Assembly: GCF_008831285.2 (NCBI RefSeq)
Contig: NC_045148.1
Coordinates: 19,089,002 to 19,153,001 of the forward strand
From: Nymphaea colorata
Lineage: Eukaryota; Streptophyta; Magnoliopsida; Nymphaeales; Nymphaeaceae
Length of the DNA: 64,000 nucleotides
Reading direction: 5' to 3'
Under the pieces are notes generated by a model. The model had not been told where the DNA came from, did not search any database, and was given only the letters and a program-made list of their open reading frames with translations. Position numbers and translations under genes: made by a program. Shown here in pieces: positions 12,681-22,366 of this stretch. Positions within the stretch are counted from its first letter, which is position 1. Each line of letters starts with the position of its first letter.

Positions 12681-13415
12681 GCAAGTTTGGATTGATAATC
12701 CCCTACCTGCTTGTGCAAGAGGTGTGCTTATGTGTATTCAAGACCTTTTTCAACTTGATGATTATAAGTTAAATCAATATTATCTGTGCTTCTACTCATC
12801 AAGTACATTTGTTGAGGTCAACACGTGTTTTCATTTTTTAAAATTAATTTAAAGCATTTAAAATTATTTGAAATTAATGAAAATAAAAAAGGATATTAGC
12901 CAATACATACTGATACAGTGCTGATACTTTATTTATAACATTTCTTGTAATTAAACTGGTGGTAGTGAAAAAATATATAACTCTTATAACAAATTGAGCA
13001 AGATTGGTATCGTGTCATAGTAAAAAGGGTGAATTTTCAAGTAAGAATTTCGAATGAGTGTTTGATAAACTGAAACCAAACGAAGAATATTGTGTACGGC
13101 GTGTCGATTTTAATAGGAAAAAGCGAAAAAAGAAAAGCGATACAAAATGCTGAGAAAATGTTTGATGGGAATGTGCTGTGTATACAACGAGGATGAGTTC
13201 TTGTTGAAGAACACATTCTAAAATGTTCTTATGTGTTCTAAAGGAAACAAGTTAGGACTGGACCATGGTAGCAATCAAAAGTTATGCTCGTTAAACCTTG
13301 TTTCATTTCTTTGTGCATTACCACAACATGGGCCTTAAAACTTAATCTACAGTCTAGACAGTAGTAAAATACTTCTAGGAGTCATTGGCTCTTTCCTGAA
13401 GGAAGTAGCATAGTT
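12681..13415. other. Intergenic, no gene recognised
   Basis: AT-rich sequence between the MITE and the left end of the endogenous viral block. Nothing coding or structured was recognised. Confidence 0.5.
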
Positions 13416-13793
13416 GGTTTTTTCCAATATTCCAGTGGATTGTCTGAATATAATTTCTGTAACTTTTGTTCTATGTATTCTGTTTCATTTATTTCATATA
13501 TATTTATTGTGATAGTATTGACTTTCATTCTTGTTAGTTTTTGAGTAATTTTACTATCTCCTTTTATCCAGTCGGTTTGTTTTCTTTCATTGTTCTTGAC
13601 TATCAAAGCATTTATTTTTTCTTCACAGGGAGTTGTTAATATCAAATATTTTTCTGTTATATTGATAAGTAAATATCTATTTAAAAATGGTCGTCCTAAT
13701 ATCATGTCTTTTCCTTGTAATTCGAATGCATATATGCGGTTGATTTTTATAGTTTTCTTCCAAATCTGTACATTTACTTGGTCAGCTTTGTGT
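13416..13793 (-). pseudogene. Endogenous caulimovirid pol fragment: C-terminal protease part and protease-RT linker
   Basis: On the minus strand this encodes the second half of a pararetroviral aspartic protease (ILGRPFLNRY, then ILTTPCEEKI) and the linker preceding reverse transcriptase (YSDNPLEYWKK). The catalytic Asp segment is missing because the copy is cut at ~13793, where an inverted piece of another viral ORF is joined. The RT itself is missing because the other end stops at ~13416. It is nearly identical to the fuller copy at 18153-18722, which lacks about 19 bases present here. Confidence 0.8.
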
Positions 13794-13964
13794 GACCCAG
13801 TCCATTTACACCACCGCAAACTCAAACCTACCTAGAAACAATTTAGAAAGAAAAAACAGAAAGCCAAGCCATTATAGTTAGTAACTACTTACGCAACCTA
13901 AAAAAGGTATACGATTTCCTAAACAAAAACCCCAGAGAGAAAAATGCTATACCAGGATAAGGAA
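13794..13964 (+). repeat. Inverted fragment of the viral post-pol ORF
   Basis: The plus strand here is a near-perfect reverse-complement copy of 15113-15290 (the segment encoding FTPPQTQTYLETI through NPREKNA). It lies in opposite orientation to the three array copies, between the protease fragment and a promoter-like stretch. It is a rearrangement product and a potential hairpin arm with the array. Confidence 0.85.
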
Positions 13965-14037
13965 AAGAGAAGAAGATAGGAGAGAGATGGGAGCAGGCTG
14001 AAGAAGAGCCGATGCTTATGCTACTGCCTTCGTTGGG

Positions 14038-14045
14038 TATTTATA
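14038..14045 (-). promoter_or_regulatory. TATA box of a probable pararetroviral promoter
   Basis: TATAAATA on the minus strand, downstream of the enhancer-like repeats of array unit A and followed by a pyrimidine-rich leader with TCTTCTTCAG and CTCTCTCC motifs. The order (repeats, TATA box, leader) is what is expected of a genome-length caulimovirid transcript promoter. Units B and C lack this segment because the repeats join directly to the next ORF. Function is inferred, not shown. Confidence 0.45.
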
Positions 14046-14166
14046 GACTTTGAGGAGGATTCCGAGGCAGAGATCTGCAGTTGTTATTGCACGCGCGATA
14101 TTCTTGATCTGCTGCTCCGATTATGATTGTACTTTGTGTCGGCCATGATCTTTTCCTTTATTCTTG

Positions 14167-14371
14167 TCGCCACTATCTGTCCTTTATTCTACCTTTATTC
14201 GCCACTATCTTTTTTCGGCCTTTATTCGCCACTATCTTTATTCGATCTTTATTCACCACTATCTTCCTTTATTCTCTGTCTGCCACTGTCATTCGATCTT
14301 TATTCGCCACTATCTTCCTTTATTCTCTGTCTGCCACTGTCATTCGATCTTTATTCGCCATTATTTGCTCA
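14167..14371 (-). repeat. 51-bp subrepeats with ATAGTGGCGAATAAAG core, unit A
   Basis: Two full 51-bp copies (period verified by the length difference between units) plus several shorter partial copies of the core ATAGTGGCGAATAAAG on the minus strand. Repeated short motifs upstream of a TATA box resemble the enhancer regions of pararetroviral genomic promoters. Units B (15631-15886) and C (17168-17423) hold three full copies each. Confidence 0.85.
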
Positions 14372-14457
14372 GTAGTTGAGAATCTATTCGGTAGTCACAT
14401 CACAGCTTTTCCAGTTTTACTGGTAGTGAGTGAAAGATGGACTTTGAATAGTTTTAC

Positions 14458-15560
14458 TCATAAACTTACCTCGCATATTTCTTTTTCTTTCGAACATTCT
14501 GAACACTTGTGTTCTTGGTGTTTTTGCATTATCTGGCAATATTCTTTCAAATTTTTCTTTCCCATAAGTGGTCCTTTGATAGCTCTGGTTTGTGATGGTC
14601 TTTCTGGCATTACTAATGTCTCTAACCATCGTAGTATCTCTTCTTTGCTACCGTCTTTTGTCTTCATTGAAATTGAGTATATAATTTGTCCATTTCTTGC
14701 TTCATATAACCAAACATTTGGTTCTTGGTACTGGCGTAGTAATTCTTCAAAGATAACCTGTAAGTCTCTTGGTCTTTTCTTGGCAAAGAATTCTGCTAAC
14801 TCTGGCATACCTCTCGATCGATAATTTCTTTTGTGAGTCCTAACTTGATCGCTGATACTGCTGGTATAATTTGGTTGTTTGTAACTTCTGCTTGGGCTGA
14901 ATAAATCCGTATGAAAATTATTGGAGCTTTGGTTATCTCTAGATATCTTTTTGCTGCTTTATATAGCTCAGGTATCTCTTCCAGTTCTTTTGCATTTGTT
15001 GTGTATACAGTATGGAGTAATCCATAACTATGTACCATTTTTACTAGACTTGGGTCTGTATTTGGGTAAACAATTAATTTGTTTATGCCTGGATAAGGTA
15101 TGGTTGAGTATCCTTTTCCTGGTATAGCATTTTTCTCTCTGGGGTTTTTGTTTAGGAAATCGCATACTTTTTTTTGGTTGCGTAAGTAGTTACTAACTAT
15201 AATGGCTTGGCTTTCTGTTTTTTCTTTCTGAATTGTTTCTAGGTAGGTTTGAGTTTGCGGTGGTGTAAATGGACTGGGTTTAGCCATGGGTAAGCTTTTT
15301 TGGAATTTTGAGTTTAGATTGATGTTTTTGAATCTTGGTTTGCTAACTATAGATATTTGGGTTTGGACGGCTGTACTTGTTTCTGTTTGTATTGGGATAG
15401 TTTCAGTTTCTGGTAATTTTTCTGGTATAATCTTTTGTTCTTTGGATAACATTCTTTCTATCTGGGTTTTCCAGGTTAATAACTCTTTGACTTGGATTTG
15501 TAGTAATCCTAACTGAGTTTTTAAATCTTCTATCTCCATCTGTAGCAGTATCAGACGCAC
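14458..15560 (-). pseudogene. Viral post-pol ORF, array copy A (frameshifted)
   Basis: Endogenous caulimovirid protein that I cannot assign by sequence alone. The start is probably at 15539 (MEIEDLKTQL), since the preceding residues continue across the repeat junction. The N-terminal ~35 residues form a heptad-rich coiled coil, followed by a polar linker, a conserved central block (FTPPQTQTYLETI, IPYPGINKLIVYPNTDP, SYGLLHTVY) and a C-terminal Cys-rich tail (HKCSECSKEKEIC). At the right-hand locus the same ORF lies just after RNase H, the place of the inclusion-body/transactivator gene in several caulimovirid genera, so that role is a positional inference. A 22-bp deletion at 14808/14809 shifts the frame between the central and C-terminal parts. 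Confidence 0.8.
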
Positions 15561-15972
15561 AATATTCTTGATCTACGGCTCCGATTATGATTGTACTTTG
15601 TGTCGGCCATGATCCTTTCCTTTATTCTTGTCGCCACTATCTGTCCTTTATTCTACCTTTATTCGCCACTATCTTTTTTCGGCCTTTATTCGCCACTATC
15701 TTTATTCGATCTTTATTCGCCACTATCTTCCTTTATTCTCTGTCTGCCACTGTCATTCGATCTTTATTCGCCACTATCTTCCTTTATTCTTTGTCTGCCA
15801 CTGTCATTCGATCTTTATTCGCCACTATCTTCCTTTATTCTCTGTCTGCTACTGTCATTCGATCTTTATTCGCCATTATTTGCTCAGTAGTTGAGAATCT
15901 ATTCGGTAGTCACATCACAGCTTTTCCAGTTTTACTGGTAGTGAGTGAAAGATGGACTTTGAATAGTTTTAC

Positions 15973-17097
15973 TCATAAACTTACCTCGCATATTTCTTTT
16001 TCTTTCGAACATTCTGAACACTTGTGTTCTTGGTATTTTTGAATTATCTGGCAATATTCTTTCAAATTTTTCTTTCCCATAAGTGGTCCTTTGATAGCTC
16101 TGGTTTGTGATGGTCTTTTTGGCATTACTAATGTCTCTAACCATCGTAGTATCTCTTCTTTGCTACCGTCTTTTGTCTTCATTGAAATTGAGTATATAAT
16201 TTGTCCATTTCTTGCTTCATATAACCAAACATTTGGTTCTTGGTACTGGCGTAGTAATTCTTCAAAGATAACCTGTAAGTCTCTTGGTCTTTTCTTGGCA
16301 AAGAATTCTGCTAACTCTGGCATCAGTAGTTATTCCTGTTGTTGTACCTCTCGATCGATAATTTCTTTTGTGAGTCCTAACTTGATCGCTGATACTGCTG
16401 GTATAATTTGGTTGTTTGTAACTTCTGCTTGGGCTGAATAAATCCGTATGAAAATTATTGGAGCTTTGGTTATCTCTAGATATCTTTTTGCTGCTTTATA
16501 TAGCTCAGGTATCTCTTCCAGTTCTTTTGCATTTGTTGTGTATACAGTATGGAGTAATCCATAACTATGTACCATTTTTACTAGACTTGGGTCTGTATTT
16601 GGGTAAACAATTAATTTGTTTATGCCTGGATAAGGTATGGTTGAGTATCTTTTTCCTGGTATAGCATTTTTCTCTCTGGGGTTTTTGTTTAGGAAATCAC
16701 ATACTTTTTTTTGGTTGCGTAAGTAGTTACTAACTATAATGGCTTGGCTTTCTGTTTTTTCTTTCTGAATTGTTTCTAGGTAGGTTTGAGTTTGCGGTGG
16801 TGTAAATGGACTGGGTTTAGCCATGGGTAAGCTTTTTTGGAATTTTGAGTTTAGATTGATGTTTTTGAATCTTGGTTTGCTAACTATAGATATTTGGGTT
16901 TGGACGGCTGTACTTGTTTCTGTTTGTATTGGGATAGTTTCAGTTTCTGGTAATTTTTCTGGTATAATCTTTTGTTCTTTGGATAACATTCTTTCTATCT
17001 GGGTTTTCCAGGTTAATAACTCTTTGACTTGGATTTGTAGTAATCCTAACTGAGTTTTTAAATCTTCTATCTCCATCTGTAGCAGTATCAGACGCAC
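15973..17097 (-). pseudogene. Viral post-pol ORF, array copy B (nonsense mutation)
   Basis: Near-identical to copy A in the coiled coil, central block and Cys-rich tail, but without the 22-bp deletion. A TAA at 16330-16332 interrupts the frame after REVQQQE, where copy C has a Glu codon. The downstream part (15973-16323) stays open. It follows the 51-bp repeats of unit C directly, with no leader or TATA box between the repeats and the ORF. Confidence 0.82.
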
Positions 17098-17509
17098 GAT
17101 ATTCTTGATCTACGGCTCCGATTATGATTGTACTTTGTGTCGGCCATGATCCTTTCCTTTATTCTTGTCGCCACTATCTGTCCTTTATTCTACCTTTATT
17201 CGCCACTATCTTTTTTCGGCCTTTATTCGCCACTATCTTTATTCGATCTTTATTCGCCACTATCTTCCTTTATTCTCTGTCTGCCACTGTCATTCGATCT
17301 TTATTCGCCACTATCTTCCTTTATTCTTTGTCTGCCACTGTCATTTGATCTTTATTCGCCACTATCTTCCTTTATTCTCTGTCTGCTACTGTCATTCGAT
17401 CTTTATTCGCCATTATTTGCTCAGTAGTTGAGAATCTATTCGGTAGTCACATCACAGCTTTTCCAGTTTTACTGGTAGTGAGTGAAAGATGGACTTTGAA
17501 TAGTTTTAC

Positions 17510-18152
17510 TCATAAACTTACCTCGCATATTTCTTTTTCTTTCGAACATTCTGAACACTTGTGTTCTTGGTATTTTTGAATTATCTGGCAATATTCTTTC
17601 AAATTTTTCTTTCCCATAAGTGGTCCTTTGATAGCTCTGGTTTGTGATGGTCTTTCTGGCATTACTAATGTCTCTAACCATCGTAGTATCTCTTCTTTGC
17701 TACCGTCTTTTGTCTTCATTGAAATTGAGTATATAATTTGTCCATTTCTTGCTTCATATAACCAAACATTTGGTTCTTGGTACTGGCGTAGTAATTCTTC
17801 AAAGATAACCTGTAAGTCTCTTGGTCTTTTCTTGGCAAAGAATTCTGCTAACTCTGGCATCAGTAGTTCTTCCTGTTGTTGTACCTCTCGATCGATATTT
17901 TCTTTTGTGAGTCCTAACTTGATCGCTGATACTGCTGGTATAATCTGGTTGTTTGTAACTTCTGCTTGGGCTGAATAAATCCGTATGAAAATTATTGGAG
18001 CTTTGGTTATCTCTAGATATCTTTTTGCTGCTTTACATAGCTCAGGTATCTCTTCCAGTTCTTTTGCATTTGTTGTGTATACAGTATGGAGTAATCCATA
18101 ACTATGTACCATTTTTTCTAGACTTGGGTCTGTATTTGGGTAAACAATTAAT
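17510..18152 (-). pseudogene. Viral post-pol ORF, array copy C (N-terminally truncated)
   Basis: Open from the MVHSYGLLHTVY region through the complete C-terminal tail, including the stretch that carries the deletion in A and the stop in B. The N-terminal coiled coil and half of the central block are gone: at 18152/18153 the sequence switches to the viral protease fragment. So all three copies are broken, each by a different lesion. Confidence 0.85.
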
Positions 18153-18722
18153 CTTCGTTAATAAGTTCTATTTTTATCTTTGTTTTATGTTTTTCCCAAT
18201 ATTCCAGTGGATTGTCTTTTGTTCTATGTATTCTGCTTCATTTATTTCATATATATTTATTGTGATAGTATTGACTTTCATTCTTGTTAGTTTTTGAGTA
18301 ATTTTACTATCTCCTTTTATCCAGTCGGTTTGTTTTCTTTCATTGTTCTTGACTATCAAAGCATTTATTTTTTCTTCACAGGGAGTTGTTAATATCAAAT
18401 ATTTTTCTGTTATATTGATAGGTAAATATCTATTTAAAAATGATCGTCCTAATATGATGTCTTTTCCTTGTAATTCGAATGCATATATGCGGTTGATTTT
18501 TATAGTTTTCTTCCAAATCTGTACATTTACTTGGTCAGCTTTGTGTGTTATAATTGTTTTTGCTCCGTTAAATCCTCTTACTTCTAGTGGGTTTTCTAAT
18601 GTTTCCCATAAATTATCTGGTAAGCAATTTTTCTTACAAAGATTTATTTGTGCTCCGGTATCTACATAGGGTCGGCTTGAGTAATGTGTTGTCGATTCCT
18701 GTAGGTGTTACTCTTTTAGACT
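18153..18722 (-). pseudogene. Endogenous caulimovirid aspartic protease with intact D-T-G-A, plus start of RT linker
   Basis: On the minus strand, YVDTGAQINLC (catalytic D-T-G-A at 18651-18662) begins a retropepsin-type protease, continuing through GFNGAKTII, HKADQVNVQIW, MILGRPFLNRY-like and TTPCEEKI segments to the linker NPLEYW and HKTKIKIELINE that precedes pararetroviral RT. A ~19-base deletion relative to 13416-13793 shifts the frame near the C-terminus. RT is absent; at 18152 the sequence jumps to the truncated array copy C. The right end of viral sequence is near 18722. Confidence 0.85.
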
Positions 18723-21700
18723 ACAAATAGTGGCAATGAACAATACGCAAGTTGAAGAATGTATCGACCCCTGCAAGGACAAGAAAAAGATGGGGAGCTT
18801 CAGCTTCTTACTTGAACGGTAGGTTCCCTCCTGTTCACCCGAAAGGTGACATTGGTCCTGAGTCTTGGCACAGATCGACTAAGTTCAGAGTCTTGGGAAG
18901 ACTAAGGACTCATCCATTATAAACATCATGAATTCTTCTGAATCCGTAAAGAGCCACCAAAGTGGCAGCTCAAATGTCACAGAATAAGTTCATCACCAGT
19001 CTAGCAACAGTCCCACGCACCCAGGCCAGGGCTTTCAACTCAAGCCTTCAAATCTAATCAGGTTAAGAATTCAATACGTGAGGCATCTCTCTTCAAATGA
19101 TCTGGTAATTAATGATCAGCCTAATCCCAGCTTGCCAATAGAAAGATGTTTGTCATCCTTTTGTTCTCTTTCTTGAGTTCAGATGTCTCTGCCATTGATT
19201 CAGAGAGTTCTTGACATGCACATGCTTTTGCTAAACCAGGCATTGTTTACAGTGTTCAATTAGACATAAATAAATCAGAATCTTAATGTCACGAAAACGA
19301 CTTCTCTTTTCTAAAGTTCATTCATTTTCATCTCTCTTCATACCACTGCCCTGAATCTCTCTTGCCTATGCTAATAGACTAGTAGTCTTTTCAAGACATC
19401 CACTTTCCTACTGTCACTTGACATAATGCATTCTCCACTATGCTAGTAGCTATGGCCATTGCACAGTCGGCTATGGGATTTCAAAGGCACCAAGAGCATG
19501 TATTTAGCCGTCTGATGCCTTCCCATTATGAAAAGTTGAAATATCTGGCCTTCTCATGGCTACAGCCAACTCTAGCTCCAGGGGATAAAAGCTTGGTTGC
19601 CTCCAATACCGTTTTCCTCTTTCCTTTGGTGGTTAAATGAAGGATCTGGAGCTTAGAAAAACTTAGTTCATGAACAATAGGTCTGGTTTGTTATCACCAT
19701 AGATTCAGAGAAAGCGATAACTGAGCAGTTTTGAAGGGTGTTGAGGTGAAGAGTTTAGATGTTTGCTTTCTGTTGCCCCATCTTAAAAAGGACTAAAAAA
19801 GCAGTACTTAGCAGGAGATGGGAAACACTTTCACTCGCATTGGCCATTTAACAAATCCTTCAATATAAATCCTGAAACAAAATGATGTGGAGTTACCACT
19901 TTCACATGGAAGAAAATTCGAACAGAGGAGTCCTTTATCATTATGAAGCTGCTTCTTGCATTGGGAGGCGCCTTAATTCTTGAGAGCTGCATCTAAAGCA
20001 ATTAGATCAGGAAATTTGGATTTCCTGAAGATCTCGCTTGACTGATGTGGCGCATTGGCATTCTTTATCGGTCCATGTCTGCTAGTTGCTCATCTCCAGA
20101 TCAGAGGGTCTACAGAAGCAGCCAATCTCTCGTCATTAACTTCAATCTGCATTTTTATCATCTTTGCCCTTTGGACAGATAATTATGTTTCTTTTCCTCT
20201 TTGTGCAGGTGTTCTTATCTTGCTGATTCCTCATCAACGATTTCAAATGAGTAAATCTCCATGCTTGTTCAAAAGAAGATCACATAAATGAGTCGCCAGT
20301 AAAAGCAAATGAAAAGCAAGTTGAAGGCAACAGGTAAACAAGATTTTGCCATCTCACTTCATGCTTCCCAGGGAATCTCAAAAATGTCTTATCATTTAGC
20401 TAATTGGAGTTGTGCAAAGGGTGATATTCTAAGAAGACTAGTCAAGACTGCTATTATTTTATTTTTTATAATTTAAGGTCTGTGTTGATTATTTCTTATA
20501 TATTTTCTTTCGTTTATTTGCTTCTAAAGAAGAAAATAAAATAATATTTTTCGCCAATTCACGAGCAATGTGGTTGAACAGCTGAATTGGTAGCCTGACC
20601 AATTCAATTCAACTTTGGACTTCGCAATAAATATTAGTCCTAAGTTAATAAATATGGACCAAGTCTTATTTTGAAACTAAAAATTATACGCTGTTATGAT
20701 GCGTACTTTTTGGCCTGTTGGGTCATGAAATTTTCTTTTACAAGCGCAAATGCCGCCTAGCATTCAAGATGTTCAAGGTACATGAGTTATCTGCAGATTC
20801 ACAAAAGCAGAGATGCACCATCGAAGTACTTAGTGAGGCAGACGTGCTCCCCACAAAGGAAGGTTCTGCTTGAATGGATGGGAAGAAGGCATAAAATAGA
20901 AGAAGAAGAAAGCATCAATGGGCCGTGGTACTTGAGCTGACGTTCTGCAAACAAAACGTGCAGTGCACGTTGCCTTGTGGTCATCAGACCGCGATGCTGC
21001 AGGAAGAAGACGCCCTCTGCTACTCAATGGATAGTGCACCGAAAATGGCGGTTCCTTACGAGGAAAAGATGAAGGAAACCAGTGCCACAATTCAATCGAC
21101 AGCTTGCCATGAATCGGCCCGTGTCATTTTAAAGCCAATGCAGGAGGCACTAAAAGGTTTTTGGTATGAAACTAAGACCGATGTTCACAATATTGACGAT
21201 GGCAACTCTAATTTTCTTTGTTTTTGACATTGATATTCACCCCAACTTACTATCATCATTCTAGGAAACAAGAGGGCCTGAATTTGGAGCACGAGAGAGA
21301 AAAAAAAAAGTAAAGCAGGGGCCTTCGTTTGAGTAATTTCGAAGCAGTTGCAGAATGGGCAGTTCGTGATTTATTTTTAGAGAGAGATTATGGTCCCTCA
21401 ATTGAAAAAACGGAAATGAAAACGCCGTTGAATGGAACAAAAATGCAAGAATTTACTCAAAGTCATTGGGTGGACTGGAATTCCACTCAAAACATCAATG
21501 AGATTTTTGGCTGAGATCGTGTTGTCTACTTTGATGCCAACATCCTGTTGAAAATTTTAATAATCGAATTCTTTGGAGCGTCCGATATATAAGATTGACG
21601 GGATCTGATTAATATTACTGGAGGCGTTCAGATGCCCAAGTCTTCAAGGCAAGTGACGTGCGAGGAGGCATCCAAAGTCTTAACGAAAGACATCTGATGG

Positions 21701-22366
21701 GCACTTCCTAACTGTTCTTAGCTCTTACAGAATGCAACAAAAGGAATTCCAACGAAAATCATGGCTACAATCTTGGGCGCTCCACATCATGGGTTCCCAA
21801 CTTAGTCAGGAATTGTGAATCAAACTGAGGCGAGTTCCATAATAAGGCATGATAAAAGCACAAACATTTTCACGCCACGGCCCCCCTTGTTTCTTTCTTG
21901 GTGGGGCGAGAGAGAGAGGGAGGGAGGCAGCGTCATTCCACGTTTTCGTCTTACTGATTTCCACGCAAAACAAACGCCGTCAGTTGCTCTGCCCCTCAAA
22001 ATCCAGAAACTTCACCCTTCCTCCATCTTCTCCTCGTCCTCGTCGCCGCCCTCGTCCGCGTCCTGTTCAGCATTTCTTAGTTGTTCATCGTTTTAACCAT
22101 CGTCCGTTGTTCGTGATTGTTTTTGCTCTCAAACGAACATTCTGTTCAAATTCCTCTCTCTCTTTCTCTGTCTCTGTCTCCCTCGTTCTCTCTCTGACTC
22201 AGAACTGAATGCATTCACAATACTAGAGGTCGATCGATCTTTCCTCTGTACAATCTTGATGAACATTTCGTTCTACTGTGATATTGGAAGTGGGCAGTCA
22301 AATAATTGTTGATAAACGAAATTCGAGGTCAGGGGTGCAGAGGATTGAGAACAACAGCAAGGGAGT
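18723..22366. other. Intergenic region and probable 5' region of the kinase gene
   Basis: No conserved gene recognised from 18723 to about 21800. A few ORFs of 60-100 codons (19440-19640, 20055-20291 and 20925-21227, all plus) have no family resemblance I can name. From ~21880 to 22200 the plus strand becomes rich in CT-tracts and TCC/TCG runs, as in plant 5' untranslated leaders, consistent with the kinase transcript starting here. Confidence 0.45.

Larger units (their letters stand above)
14097..18152. repeat. Tandem array: three copies of a ~1.5-kb viral ORF plus promoter-repeat unit
   Basis: Unit starts (GATATTCTTGATCT or variant) fall at 14097, 15561 and 17098, giving periods of 1464 and 1537. 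The 73-base difference is explained exactly by one fewer 51-bp subrepeat and a 22-bp deletion in unit A. The third copy is truncated at 18152. Copies are nearly identical, so the duplications are recent relative to viral integration or arose by repeated unequal exchange. In each unit, read on the minus strand, the viral ORF is followed by an untranslated stretch and then 51-bp subrepeats. Confidence 0.95.

Noticed and set aside
14167-14371. Regular ~51-bp repeats considered as CRISPR-like
   Set aside because: Directly abutting repeats without unique spacers in plant nuclear DNA; they are simple tandem subrepeats.
14123-14824. Long plus-strand ORFs rich in Phe/Leu/Tyr repeats in the array (also 15587 and 17124)
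   Set aside because: They are antisense to the viral ORF and the 51-bp repeats; the repeat translated in all three frames gives pseudo-proteins.
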